Shown here in pieces: positions 21,761-34,072 of a stretch of DNA of 64,000 bases. The stretch comes from Hyaloperonospora brassicae (taxonomy: Eukaryota; Oomycota; Peronosporomycetes; Peronosporales; Peronosporaceae): NCBI GenBank assembly GCA_947650285.1, contig CANTFL010000649.1, positions 38,775-102,774 of the forward strand, written 5' to 3'. The notes beneath the pieces were generated by a model. The model had not been told where the DNA came from, did not search any database, and saw only the letters and a list, made by a program, of their open reading frames with translations. Within the stretch, counting starts at the first letter, position 1, and each line of letters begins with the position of its first letter. The position numbers and the translations under genes were made by a program.

Positions 21761-23140
21761 TCACTTGCTCGACCACGTGCGCTTTAGCTTTTGCGCCACG
21801 TACAAAATGGACTTCACGCCTCCTGCCGTGGCAATGCCCTTGATACTTTGCGACCGACTCGACCGAAACACAATCGATGCAATCACGCGCTGCAGCTGCT
21901 TCTTGGTGACAGGCTGGTGGGCGTGCGGTCCACGTGCGTGGGACTTGGCAGCCAGACGTCGCAGCACGTTGGACGGCAGTGCCTCGACAATGGACTGCCT
22001 CACGTCCGAGTTGGCGGTATTGGCAACGAGCGTGTCGACGTCAGAGACGGAACGGGACATGAACGGAGAGTTCTTGCGAAAGGAAACACCACAGCACTCA
22101 TGGACCGATGAGACATACGCTGACGAGAAAGAAACGACAGACACCATCACAAGTAGACACGTACCTGAATGTTGCGGCGGTAGAGCTCCTGGAAGGCCTT
22201 GACATTGCCGTCGACGATGTTGCGCACCTTTTTCGGGTTCTCACCAAACGTCATCCGAAAGTCGCCCAAGTACGATATCCCTGCGATTTTCTACATGCAC
22301 AAAGCAGTCGTCGACGAGATGAGCTGTTTGCATCGCGCATCGATCAGCACATCGTCGCATTACGTCGCACTGACCATATACAGCTCATGCTCTGAAAACG
22401 TCTCGGGCAGACAAAGCAGAGCATAGTGCAGCGCGTGGGACAAGTTCGTCGACGCCGCTGCCTGCATGCACTCGTTCGTAGCGAGAATCGCGACCTGTGT
22501 ACACATCGATAGCCTCAACAGCGACGGCAAGTGAGCTCTCTCGTCCGTGTGTCCACAATGCACTCCAACTCGATCGATCGATCGATCTTCGTGCGTCAGT
22601 CGTGATGCACTGCGTACGGGTTTGTGCATGCGGCCGCTAAGATAGAGCGTCTTCCAGTGCGTCAGGTCTTCAAGCAGCGTCCGCGTGCTCACGACGCCGT
22701 ATTTGACCAGTCGGGTCCCGAGCAGGGGACCTGTGAGAGGAACCTGTCGACCCAATGGCCACACAAACAAATGAGATTAACTGCCGTCAGAAGCGCAGCG
22801 CACCTACATAGGCCCAGCAGCCGCTTCTTTGCCCATTCGCTCGCGCACTGCATTTTCGATACCATTGTGTTGTAGTACACACCCGCACCCCACGTCTCCT
22901 GGAAGTCCGCGACGGCCGCAGCGCCACAGTACTGGAGCATCGAGTAGTGGTGGGGATGGCGCGCGAGGTTCTGCTCGTGCCAGGCGCGCGCGTCGTCGAC
23001 CGCGAGCACGAGGTCGACCATACTGGAGCGGGCGTCGTGGTTCGTCTGCTGGAACACGCCCGAGCCGTAGGCCATCGCGAAGGCCGTGCGCGGGAACGTC
23101 GCGTCCACGGCGCCAGCGCCGCGGCGACGCTGCGGGTCAT
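21761..23140 (-). pseudogene. TAM41: TAM41 with 4-bp deletion in exon 1 (array copy 2)
   Basis: Exon structure as in copy 1 (23140-22808, 22730-22618, 22494-22375, 22290-22165, 22072-21761) and all splice sites are kept, although the intron 3 acceptor has changed to TAG. Exon 1 is 333 rather than 337 bp. A net loss of four bases near 23,107, just after AAALA, puts the rest of the exon out of frame. No upstream ATG restores it; an internal methionine (in AMAYGS) could only give a protein without the N-terminal ~25 residues. Confidence 0.85.
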
Positions 23141-24380
23141 GCTTTTTGACACGGGTGGACGTGGATGGGTGTGGTGCACATCAATTGTCGTGTATCTGGT
23201 GTGGTTGACCGGAACTAGGCGGTCCGAGCATGTGTTGAGATAGCGATCTGTGCATCAATGGAGAAGAGGTTAAGAATAGATGAGAGGGACAGAAGCTGTG
23301 GCTTTATAACGTGCCACAGCATCTCGATCGGTATCTGTAGCTCGTTCCCACTGTTGCAACCCTCTGACAGTCGATAACTACCAGCACCGGCAAGCACATA
23401 AGTGTGTGTTTCTCGAGGTCGTGCGGGATCGGCTGCTCACGAGACTTCAAGTCGATGTCGAGGCGGGGGAACGCACGGGCTCGGGAAAGGACTTGATTCC
23501 TCATGAGCTCCAGCTGCATCACACCATTGTGGTGCGAGCGCAAGACGCCGTGTGTCGAGGCATCCAGTTTGCTTCGTCGTAATGTGTCTGGTGCTTCCAT
23601 ACGACAGGCGTACGTCCATTCAGTGCGTTCGCTAGTGTGGACATGATAGCGCCGCTTCCGTGGCTCCAGCAGGTCCTGTACACGTCTGTGTCGAATTGTT
23701 TGCCTCAGATCCTAGCGACGACTCGCTGCCCCCCCCCCCGACGCACTGCCACGAATCTCGGCCGGACCCGGCGCTCTCTTTCTAATGGAGGAGCTTCTAG
23801 CGAGATCTTGCACATCCTTATAATGGGTGATCGTAATGGGTGGTTGTGATGGGTGATGGATGGATGGACAGGTTTTTTGCTCTCCCCTCCTTCAGGATGT
23901 GGATAGTTCCATCTGGCGACCAGCTACTGCGAGGCAACTCGCTCTTTGATAAGGGATGCAGAGTCAAGTCACTACGCCGCCTTGCGATAGACTCGAGTGT
24001 CCTGTGCTCTGTCAATCGAGGAAAGGAAAACGAGGCGGTCTATACAACGCGCGACTGTGGCTTCTTTTCGACTGGTTTTTGTGCTCCAGATGCTATGCAA
24101 GAATCAAGTCGAGAAGCCGGTCTCCACTGAGCTGATTTCTGGTCTCAGATGACAAATTGAGCTGCATACTATCTATCGTAAGGACGATAGAAAGGACTAG
24201 AGCAGTGAAACGGACTTTCCAGTCTTGTGGCCATACGGTAGACACCGGACGCATGTCTCGAAAGCAGGGCTCAAGGCGCACGCTGGATGACGGGCGCACT
24301 GCGTCTCCGAGGCCCCCACTTCACTTCATTCCCACATTCACCCTCCAGCAAACACTTCTTCACACTCACCCACAGTGACA
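23141..24380. other. TAM41-effector spacer, LINE-free version
   Basis: Collinear with 12,134-14,608 but without either LINE fragment. It shows the empty LINE site near 23,795 and the empty satellite-insertion site near 23,910. The last ~350 bp before the effector ATG are conserved with 14,260-14,608 and, inverted, 54,069-54,420, and so probably hold the effector promoter. Confidence 0.6.
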
Positions 24381-24731
24381 ATGCGTCTCGTTCACGCCGT
24401 GCTCCTGCCTGGCATCGTCGTCTTCGCGTCCAAGGCGACTCTGCTACAGGCCCATGCACTTCGTGGCGACGTGTCGGACGACCCGCCGAGTGGCCGTCGC
24501 CGCACGGACGTCGAAGCGATCGATGACAATGAAAGTCGAATGGATGGCAATTTTGAGAAGGTCGCGGGAAAAGCCGCTGCTAAGCTTAATGACCTGGGGT
24601 ACAGTTCTGGATTTATCACAGGGGTACTTACGGCTGTAAAAAAAGCCAAGGACGGAGAAACCCCAGTCGCGGATGTTGTAACGACTGTGCAGAAGGAGCT
24701 TGAAAACCCCCACCCCTCAACGTCGAAGTGA
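24381..24731 (+). CDS. Secreted RxLR-like effector candidate 2, unrelated C-terminus
   Basis: 116 residues. The signal peptide (MRLVHAVLLPGIVVFA core, ending QAHA) is almost the same as in effectors 1 and 3. The motif region reads SGRRRTDVEAIDDNESR, again RxLR-like followed by an ESR. From there to the end (for example NFEKVAGKAAAKLNDLGY and FITGVLTAVKKAK) the sequence shares nothing visible with the other two, and the protein is shorter. The ATG at 24,381 aligns with the other starts. Function is unknown; secretion is inferred from the signal peptide. Confidence 0.65.
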   Translation: MRLVHAVLLPGIVVFASKATLLQAHALRGDVSDDPPSGRRRTDVEAIDDNESRMDGNFEKVAGKAAAKLNDLGYSSGFITGVLTAVKKAKDGETPVADVVTTVQKELENPHPSTSK

Positions 24732-25025
24732 AATAAGGAACTCTCTTAACGTCGAAGTCTTGTGAGTAGGCATAGGGACTACGACAGAGTATGTTGCGAA
24801 CGCGGCGGTCGCTGGATAAGTGTTAGGGTTAACGCGTTGCACTTGCAGACGAAATATATAATGAAGAGGTGAATTTGGCGTGATTGGTCTTGTTGCTGTA
24901 TTGTGCTGTCCCCGTCATTGTATTGTTTCTTGCCCTTCCAATACACAGTAATTATGCTTGTGGTGTGTCCCTTGTCGATCTAGTGTAAGTCACGCTACGT
25001 GTGGCATTTACTTGTTGGCTAGACT

Positions 25026-25609
25026 TTTTTTTTTGGTTTCAGATGGTCTATTTGCACTGAGTTAACTATGTGCATGATCTCTGATACTGCATAAGCCAAG
25101 ATGTCAGCGCCGGAGGATCCGGGGGCCGACCTTGGCCGGCGCGGCCGCTCGTGCGGCCGGATATTCAAATGATGTTCAATTGCCAAAGCATAGGCACATC
25201 TCGTGGGGAAACCCCGATGACCGCTTGCGCGGCCCCTCGACGTGGAGTGCGATCACCGAAGTGACAGCGAGGCGTGGAGAACGCCAACCCGCCGTAAATC
25301 TCTCCGAGGACCTCATCCATCTGCGATGGTGGCCCCCTTGGCCGTTTGCGCGGCCCTCGTCGTGGAGTGTGCGACCGCCATAGCGGCGACACGTGGCGCG
25401 GGGTACGCCTCCAGTTCGTACAACACCCCGGTTTGGCCGCTTGCGCGACCCGTCGGTCCCTGCGCCCACACCCGAGCCAGCGAGTGCGGCTTGCCTGTGT
25501 CAGAACTTCGGCTCCGTCGGCTCCCCTTAAAGGAGGATTCCCACCGACGCGGCCGCCCCCGAAGGGGGGAAAGGACTGGCTTGAGCTGAACCGTGAAAAT
25601 TTGGAAATG
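25026..25609. mobile_element. 584-bp insertion with 16-bp flanking direct repeat and poly-T end, carries 121-bp satellite
   Basis: Flanked by perfect copies of ACTTGTTGGCTAGACT at 25,010-25,025 and 25,610-25,625. The left end starts with a run of nine T, which is a poly-A end on the minus strand. This is the footprint of target-primed retroposition. The body is GC-rich and includes about 1.5 units (about 25,221-25,390) of the 121-bp satellite also found at 54.8-55.2 kb. No coding frame is recognisable. Confidence 0.7.
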
Positions 25610-26404
25610 ACTTGTTGGCTAGACTCACTGGGTCGTCATCAGTTTCTAGTATCAACTCCTGCTAGATTTTTTGTCATTTCTTTTTCAGGTACGTCTAGTC
25701 CCATACCGCAACCCGTGCTGTTCAATCGAGTCCTACATATTACACATCGTCAGCCTTGCTCGGTCTACGCCTGTGGACAACTGGGCCGCTCCTACTGTCC
25801 AAGCAGTTCGCAATTGTGTTGCGTTATCCTACAACCATCAGCGTAAGCCCAAAAGATGAGGCCATATTGGTCATGTGCGTGTGACGTTTGCGCCAAGCTT
25901 CGCGGCAGCTATCTATGTGTATAGCAGTTTATGTTTGTCCGTTGTCGATGCGGCATGCGCAACGCCCTGAGTATCCGTACAATTGACAACGAAGAACCAT
26001 GTCGATAGGCAAACCTGGTAAACAATCATTTACAAGACGGCAACACCTGTCAAGAAACGCACCATGCAACATCCTGATTGAACCGTTGATCGCTCGCTCA
26101 CCTTTCCAGCCGTCGACTGAGCCGTTCCACTCGTCGTTTCGTCGCTTTGCATAAGCCTTCGAAAGAAGACAACGCCTTTGCCGAATCGGACTTCTTGCAC
26201 ACGTACAAGTAGACCCCAAACTCGTTCGCAGGCTACAAAAGCCACACAAGTGCGACAATATGTGTGGAAAATGCCACAAGCACCAAATGCACATCAACTA
26301 AAACCGACCATAACAACAAATTCGACTACTACTTTCCACACGTAATACTACTACTATTGATTACCACCACTAGTCCTGCGCTGTCATGCGCGTAGCCACA
26401 CCCC

Positions 26405-27119
26405 ATGAAGCTCGCGGCGTCTCTCGCGCTGCTCCTCGCGACGTGCAGTTTCGCGCGCGTCCGCTGCTGAACCAGTAGAGCCGCTGGTCGTGCAACTCGA
26501 CGGCGGCGCACAGACGGCGTTCGTGCGGGCGGACGGCTCGTTCCGCTTCGCCGACGTCGCTATCGGTCGCCACGTCGTGCGCATTCCGTCCACGGCGCTG
26601 CTCTTCGGGCAGTTCCAAGTGGACGTCGAAGCCGACGGAGCAGTGCGCGTGCGCGAGGCCGCGTACGTGGGCGCTCCGTGGACGGCCGCGCGGTATCCGC
26701 TCGAGGCGGAGCCCGTGAAGGCGCTCGAGTACTTTGACCCGCGCGAGCAGTTCAACGTGCTGACGCTGGGGACGAACCCGTCGTTCTTGACGATTATTGT
26801 GCCCATTGGGCTCTTGTACGTGCTGCCGAAGCTGACGGCCGGAATGGGTACGTTTGTCGGGCGAGCGGTGGATTGTTTGGGTCTTTTGGGGCTTTGGGGG
26901 CCGCGGTTTTGGGTATCGCCTCTGTGTCGTCGTTGGTTACTGGTTTGTGGGTGTTGGGTGCGTTTGGTGCGTTTGTTGTTGTTGTTGTCGGTATGTGGAG
27001 CAGACCCGGACGACGTGAAGAAAGCTCAAGAGGAGATGGGGTCGGCCGACCCGTCGTCGTTGCTGGCGGGCATGCTGGGCGGTGGACAGCCGAACGCCGA
27101 CGACAGTGACGACGACTAG
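26405..27119 (+). pseudogene. EMC7: EMC7 with 29-bp deletion in exon 1 (array copy 3)
   Basis: The ATG at 26,405 opens a frame that ends after about 17 codons because 29 bases coding for the HELSGVVRP region are missing relative to the other copies. The rest of the gene (exon 1 to 26,847, intron 26,848-27,003, exon 2 27,004-27,119) is still recognisable. The intron here is 156 bp and open in frame. The only useful internal methionine (GMNPS) has changed to threonine, so no downstream start remains. It has more substitutions than the other copies (VRIPS, DVEADG, EQFNV), as expected for a relaxed gene. Confidence 0.87.
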
Positions 27120-27650
27120 TGGGGTGGGGCGAAGCGGGACTGGGGTGAAGCGGAACTGGGTGTTCTTCATTGATGGGCTTGCAGCTTGTGGACGGAGGCA
27201 GTGAATGTCTCTTGTCGTGGAAGTGAGTAGCTCCACGGACCTGTGTGGCTCCGTTGCGGTGCTCGCGGTCTGCCAGTTGTGTGCAGTGGGGTTTTGTTGG
27301 CTGCACTTTTGTGCGGCACAAGTGGCTCATTGTTGCAGGAAGAGAGAGGTATTGCGCTGCTGTCTGCATGTGGTGGCTGTCGTTTCGTTCAGTTGGCTCG
27401 TGCTGCGCAGTGGCTCAGGATGAACAAATACAGTGGTCGCGAACATGGCACTATCCTTTCCACCACCACACTCTCTCTTGACTCGGGTTTCAACATAATC
27501 GGATGGAAAGCAAAGGATAACGTTACTACTTTTGGAGCACACACATCTCCACGGCCGCCCGTCGACGAAAGAGCACACGATAGAGTAAATTGGAAAGGGA
27601 CATGTGGACTGCAGTGAAGTAGCTAATGATCATCCACACGTCGGCTGCGT

Positions 27651-29021
27651 CTATTCCTCGGCACTCTTTTTCTTCTTGTGCTTCTTCTTCTTCTTCTTCT
27701 CCTTGTCGTCCTTCTTGTCGCCTTCGTCCTCCTCCACTTCCGTCGCCTTCTTCTTCTTGTGCTTCTTCTCCTTCTTCACCTTTGGCGCCGCCTCCATCTC
27801 CTCCGCCTCCTCCTCAGCCTTTGGCTTCTTGCTCGACACTGTCATATCTGCATCGGCATTGTACGACGTGCTCGTCTCCGTCTTCGTATACTTCTTGGCC
27901 TCGTTCTTGACCTTCCCGTTGCTATTGGGGACGCCCGAGAAGCCGTTCTCGAGCTGCCGCATGCGGGCCTCCACCTTGGCGCGGTTGTCAAAGCCAATCG
28001 TGGCTTCAGTCGCGTCTCCCAGTGCGTCCACGCGCACAGCCAGAGCCGTCTTGGCAGCCAGCACGCGAGAGATCTTGCCCTTGTGCTTCGGCGCCGTCTG
28101 GCCGATGAGCGACGCGTGGTAGATGAGCCCGTACTTGGGCGTGTCGTGCTTGGTCTTGAGCGCACGGAAGAGCGCCTTCTCGGCGCCGAGGATCTGCACC
28201 GTACTGGCCGGGTGCTTGGCCAGGTTCATCAGACTGCCAGCGTGGGCAATCAGACGCGCGCCGACGAGCTCCCCCACCATGACCGTGAGGTTCGGGGCAA
28301 TGGCGTTCATGCGGTTCTTCAAGTAGTCAAAGAGCTGCGCACGGTACTCGGTGAGCGAGATCACTTGCTCGCACAGCGCCGAGATGTTGGCCACGTCTTC
28401 CTGGGAAACGTCCGTGCCCATGGACACCTCGCACACCTCGCGCATCGAGGCCTCCACGTCTTCAGGCAGCACATCGGAAAAGTCCAGACTCTTGACCTGC
28501 GACCGCACGCCCATCTTGATCACGCACTTGGCGTACTGCAGATTGTCCGTCACGATCTTGCCCATCTCGGGAAAGTGCCAGCCAAACCACTCGCGCACGC
28601 GCATCGAGTACGTGTTGATCTCCTTGTCGAGCTCGTCCAGCAATCCGATCGCCTGCACGATCATCGTGTCCACCTTGTCGGCGCTAAACTTGAGCTTGTA
28701 GCGCGACAGCGAGTGCGACAGCCCGAGCGTCATGGCCTTCAGGTCGTCGTCCTCGAGCCCCGTGATGAGCGTGTCCATGTTCGCCCGAATGCCGCGCATG
28801 ATCTCGTGCACGGCGCTGTCATTGACGCACGCGATGCTGAGCTTCTCCTTTATCAGCGCGCCCAGCGCCTTGTCCGACACGGCCAACTTGTCCTTCAACC
28901 CCGCGTCGACCACGTGCTTCTTCAGCAACTTGCGCAGCGATTTGCCCATCTTGCCGTCCACCATGTCGGTTGCGGCCGCCACAGCTTCCGTCGTGTCTTT
29001 GAACGCGTTCGGCTTCTTGAG
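27651..29021 (-). pseudogene. NOP58: NOP58 fragment, 5'-truncated (array copy 3)
   Basis: Same truncation at about codon 43 and same joint to the HSPBP1 flank as copies 1 and 2. The frame is open to the lysine-rich tail, with small changes (KKPNAF, SSKKPK). There is no in-frame ATG at the new 5' end. Confidence 0.88.
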
Positions 29022-31493
29022 CCACACCACACCGGTCCGTCCATGGCACCGAACGGTTCATCACTGGCAGCATACACTTCGTCATCAGCGCGATGCCACC
29101 ATAAGAGGTATCGAATATCATACACGGGATGGAGTCATTTATTTGTTCTTTGCAACTTTCATGTCATACATACGCAGTCGAAATGCAGATGTCATACGCA
29201 GTCGAAATGCAGATGGACGCAGCTTCCGCCGTTTACTCGTAGATTGCTATCAGTAGTGAGGTAGATTAAGCTGATGTGATTAGTGTATACTATGACATTA
29301 AACTCAAAACGCATGGTTCGATATTGTCGAAGACGCTCAATGCTCGACAGTGGCTACAACTCCATAGTCCCCTCATGTAGATAGATGACTAGGTGCTATT
29401 TGAACTTGCGGGATTTGCCCGCCAACATGTTTACCTCTTTACACTTGTGCCCACCGAGCTATGGTCCACTTGCATCGGCGTATGGGTGACACGGCCTGTC
29501 AAGGCAGGATACGAAAGATAAACTCCATCTGGAATTTTTCTGGTAAATGGCTCGAACGCTTCTACTACACTGGGCAACCAGATAACTGAACGATGTTGTG
29601 CTCGTTGAACGTTCAACGATGAAGTGGATGGCATAGCGTCATTTTGTTTGGCAGCATCTCACGGTAGTAGTTACCCATTACCAAAAGAGACGCTTTTCTT
29701 TGCGCATCTCGATTCGTTGGATTGCTCAATGGTTCTTTGATTGCGGTTATAAGTTTTCGTCGAACGAAAAGGATAAGCGATGCAGTCCACTTCTTTACTT
29801 ACAAAATGGCACTGTTTGCCATTCAGTGATTAAATGTTCTTGTTAGTGTTGAGCTGTCCACCACAACGTACAAATGGTACAGGAGCTTTAGTTCATCTCC
29901 AGGACACGCTAATCTCTTGCATCACATCTTCCTCAACGTCCACAATGATATCGAACTGTTCAAGCAAACCTCGACTTATTGCCATTGCATCCTTGCTTTG
30001 CCCGACAACACGGAAGCGATGATGCGTTATTACTGACTCCGACGTCAACTTCGCACAGCGAAACTGGATTACTGGTGGGCCTTTGATCGGTTGTCAACGT
30101 CCATCTTCTCGAACACATCGGCGAGGATGGTACCATCGTGTGTCTGACTACTGCACTAGATTGACCACTGCTTGGTTAGTAATACTGCGAAAACATTTTC
30201 GATCAACGCACATAAGTAATGATTATATACACGGACACGCACATCGATGCAGAGTGAATATACAATACCTTCGTTCGTTGCACTTGGCTGGACTTGCCCG
30301 ATACGCTTGCAGCCCTCGTCAGTGACCATATCTCTTGTCTCGGGAAGTCGGAAGTTGTCTTCGTCTCGTGCCTTTCTTCCCATTCTCTTTTTGCGTCCGT
30401 GGTTCTTTTTGCGCTCAACCTGCTAATTTTCTCGTCTCGTTTCATGAGTGGTAAACAATCGACTGGATTCCGATTCTGCGTTGTGCAAACACGTCACGGG
30501 ACACGTGCGCCACATTTTGTTCCCGTTGCCATCCGACTCTGACGTACAGTCGTTGCCCACAGTTCCACTTGTGACGACTGCCCTTGGTTCCGTGCTTTAT
30601 CTCTTGTCAAAATTGATCTGTTTGTGACAATTTTGCGCTGTACGACCCTCACGCGATGTCGCCGTGTAGTTTTTTGCTCGTATATCTCAATTGAACAGCT
30701 GTCGAAAACGGTGCAGGACTAGTACACAATATGGTACCATCCTCCTGCATGGCCACAGGAACTCTGGAACATTCTGAAACTTTTGAGACCATCTGGCGTT
30801 GCCGCCCCCGCTGTCGAGATCCGCTTATTGACAGTTCTGGAACACTCTCCGCGATTATGCTCCAAGGTCGGTATCGCATCCAGAAGAACACACTCTTATA
30901 GGCCATAGAACAGCCTCGAAAGTAGTAGTAGTAGTGATATTTTTTTTCCAATCATGGATTACCATCGTTCAATATAATCGCGTATATTATCTTCAAAAAT
31001 AGGAATACCTGTATCGACATACATCGAAAGTAAAAACATCGAGCGGTGTCATCCCAAAACCAACAGAACGATCATCAACGTTTGCACTGTTCCTTGTCGT
31101 TGGGCACCTTTTGTCCAAATGCAACATGGTTCGACGAAACGCTGTCCTGTAGTCAAACAAATGCACCTCTTTAGCCAGATGGATATCTGGCAGACTAAAG
31201 CTACAAAAACACCTTTCGAATCCCTGCGGCATAATATCGCTATTGTGCCAACACCAACAGCGCCAACGCGCCACCACCTTCTCGATTGATCCCGAAACCA
31301 GCGAGTCCTTCTCATAATCCCCAATTCACCCACCCACTCCATCACCCACCCACTCACTCCATCACCCACCCACCCACTCCATCACCCACCCACATACTCC
31401 ATCACCCACCCACCCACTCACTCCACCACCCACCCACTCACTCCATCACCCACCCACTCACTCCACCACTCTCTCGTTCACCCACTTTCCCCC
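29022..31493. other. HSPBP1 upstream flank, no intact gene (array copy 3)
   Basis: Counterpart of 7,145-9,558 and closest to it. The CACTCACTCC-type minisatellite before HSPBP1 is expanded here, to about 31,327-31,470. Confidence 0.6.
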
Positions 31494-32531
31494 ATGGCCG
31501 GCGTCGACCCAGCGAAATGGCAGGCGCTGCTCAAGTGGACCATGAAGCACACGTCGGACGGCACGACGCCGAGCCCCGCGACGCCCATCTCGGCCGACAA
31601 GCGCCGCTTCCTCGAGCAGGTGATGGCCGAAGCAGTGCTCGACGAGAACGAGCGCGTGCGCGACATCCTCCGCATCGTACGGGGCGAACACCCGCGTCAC
31701 GTCTTCAACAGCGCATTAGCGGCCGACACGTTATCCATAGACACAAACAGCGCCAAAGACGCCAACGACACTGACGACACTGACGACGACGAAGCGCTCG
31801 CGCTGTACCGAGAGGCGCTGCTCGAAGAGCTCGTGACCCGCGTGGATCAGGTGGACACTGCGCAGAACTTGTGCAAAATGGACGGCCTCGCAGTGCTGCT
31901 GCACGTGCTGCGCACGGACGCGCGGCCGTCGACCCGTGCGCGGGCGGCAGAGGTCTGCGCGGTCGTCGTGCAGAACAACCCGTTCTGTCAGGACGCAGCG
32001 CTGGCCGCGGGACTGCTCGAGGCGCTCTGCGCGGTGGCGCGAACAGACGAAGACGTGACGTGTCGCGTGAAGGCGCTGCTGGGGATCTCGTGCCTCGTGC
32101 GCCACTGCGACGCAGCTGAGACGACGTTCCTCAGCGACACGTGCGACGGCCTCGCGCTCTTGCGGGACCACGTGGCAATGGCGTCGGACCTGCGGCTGCA
32201 GCGCAAGGCGCTCTTCTTCTTGCAGTATCTGATCGGCAGCAAGCGGGCGACGGCGCACGCGGTGCGCGAGATGGACTTTTACGTGCAGAGCGCTGCCGCG
32301 TTTATCCTGCACGAGGACGTGGACCTGTGTGAAAGCGCTGCCGACGGACTGGCGGCGTTTGCACTGCTGGGGCCCGAGTTTTTGGCGGCCTGCACGCAGC
32401 CCGAGCTCGACGTGGTGGGGAAGTGCGACGAGCGCTTGAGCCGGATCGATGCGCTTGCGCTCGAGCAACGGGAGTTGGCACAGGAGACGCGGGATCGGGT
32501 CGAGCGATTGAAGAAGGTGCTCACTGCGTAG
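31494..32531 (+). CDS. HSPBP1: Hsp70 nucleotide exchange factor, HSPBP1/Fes1 family, array copy 3
   Basis: 345 residues, no intron, identical to copy 1 except near the C-terminus, where KKVLTA replaces KMVLTA. That change is shared with the inverted copy 4, while the upstream flank variant is shared with copy 1. This mosaic pattern implies sequence exchange between copies. Confidence 0.85.
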   Translation: MAGVDPAKWQALLKWTMKHTSDGTTPSPATPISADKRRFLEQVMAEAVLDENERVRDILRIVRGEHPRHVFNSALAADTLSIDTNSAKDANDTDDTDDDEALALYREALLEELVTRVDQVDTAQNLCKMDGLAVLLHVLRTDARPSTRARAAEVCAVVVQNNPFCQDAALAAGLLEALCAVARTDEDVTCRVKALLGISCLVRHCDAAETTFLSDTCDGLALLRDHVAMASDLRLQRKALFFLQYLIGSKRATAHAVREMDFYVQSAAAFILHEDVDLCESAADGLAAFALLGPEFLAACTQPELDVVGKCDERLSRIDALALEQRELAQETRDRVERLKKVLTA

Positions 32532-32689
32532 GGGCACTAGAGACAGTCAGTCGGCAATGAGTGAGTGAGTGAGTGAGTGAGTGAGTGGATCCAACGTGGC
32601 GGTGCGTGTTGCTAGTGCGACGTACGCTTAGCTGCTCAAACCTGTGCGGCTGTCTGGTCGACACAGACAGAGCTCAGACCGGTGCAACG

Positions 32690-34072
32690 TCACTTGCTCG
32701 ACCACGTGCGCTTTAGCTTTTGCGCCACGTACAAAATGGATTTCACGCCTCCTGCCGTGGCAATGCCCTTGATACTTTGCGACCGACTCGACCGAAACAC
32801 AATCGATGCAATCACGCGCTGCAGCTGCTTCTTGGTGACAGGCTGGTGGGCGTGCGGTCCACGTGCGTGGGACTTGGCAGCCAGACGTCGCAGCACGTTG
32901 GACGGCAGTGCCTCGACAATGGACTGCCTCACGTCCGAGTTGGCGGTATTGGCAACGAGCGTGTCGACGTCAGAGACGGAACGGGACATGAACGGAGAGT
33001 TCTTGCGAAAGGAAACACCACAGCACTCATGGACCGATGAGACATACGCTGACGAGAAAGAAACGACAGACACCATCACAAGTAGACACGTACCTGAATG
33101 TTGCGGCGGTAGAGCTCCTGGAAGGCCTTGACATTGCCGTCGACGATGTTGCGCACCTTTTTCGGGTTCTCACCAAACGTCATCCGAAAGTCGCCCAAGT
33201 ACGATATCCCTGCGATTTTCTGCATGCAAAAGCAGTCGTCGACGAGATGAGCTGTTTGCATCGCGCATCGATCAGCACATCGTCGCATTACGTCGCACTG
33301 ACCATATACAGCTCATGCTCTGAAAACGTCTCGGGCAGACAAAGCAGAGCATAGTGCAGCGCGTGGGACAAGTTCGTCGACGCCGCTGCCTGCATGCACT
33401 CGTTCGTAGCGAGAATCGCGACCTGTGTACACATCAATAGCCTCAACAGCGACGGCAAGTGAGCTCTCTCGTCCGTGTGTCCACAATGCACTCCAACTCG
33501 ATCGATCGATCGATCTTCGTGCGTCAGTCGTGATGCACTGCGTACGGGTTTGTGCATGCGGCCGCTAAGATAGAGCGTCTTCCAGTGCGTCAGGTCTTCA
33601 AGCAGCGTCCGCGTGCTCACGACGCCGTATTTGACCAGTCGGGTCCCGAGCAGGGGACCTGTGAGAGGAACCTGTCGACCCAATGGCCACACAAACAAAT
33701 GAGATTAACTGCCGTCAGAAGCGCAGCGCACCTACATAGGCCCAGCAGCCGCTTCTTTGCCCATTCGCTCGCGCACTGCATTTTCGATACCATTGTGTTG
33801 TAGTACACACCCGCACCCCACGTCTCCTGGAAGTCCGCGACGGCCGCAGCGCCACAGTACTGGAGCATCGAGTAGTGGTGGGGATGGCGCGCGAGGTTCT
33901 GCTCGTGCCAGGCGCGCGCGTCGTCGACCGCGAGCACGAGGTCGACCATACTGGAGCGGGCGTCGTGGTTCGTCTGCTGGAACACGGCCGAGCCGTAGGC
34001 CATCGCGAAGGCCGTGCGCGGGAACGTCGCGTCCAGCGCCTGCGCCAGCGCCGCGGCGAAGCTGCGGGTCAT
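32690..34072 (-). CDS. TAM41: Mitochondrial phosphatidate cytidylyltransferase TAM41, array copy 3
   Basis: Exons 34072-33736, 33658-33546, 33422-33303, 33219-33094 and 33001-32690; 335 residues, same splice pattern as copy 1. The nucleotidyltransferase core in exon 1 (AYGSAVFQQ, MVDLVLAVDD) and the GVYYNT and LGDFRMTFGE motifs are intact. Only about 280 bp of the normal upstream region remain before the array edge, so its promoter may be altered. Confidence 0.86.

Larger units (their letters stand above)
18149..29021. repeat. Tandem amplicon, full unit (HSPBP1, TAM41, effector 2, EMC7, truncated NOP58)
   Basis: About 10,873 bp from joint to joint. It lacks the two LINE fragments of the preceding unit and carries its own insertion at 25,026-25,609. 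Its TAM41 and EMC7 are both broken. Confidence 0.85.

Noticed and set aside
26490..27119. EMC7 copy 3 as an intact shorter gene with a retained intron
   Set aside because: The frame is open through the 156-bp intron but has no ATG; the only internal methionine before the membrane helix is lost and the signal peptide is out of frame.
16805..29264. Long plus-strand open frames (up to about 528 codons) across the NOP58 copies
   Set aside because: They are antisense to NOP58 and rich in R, H, L and V as expected from its biased codons; they have no recognisable domain.
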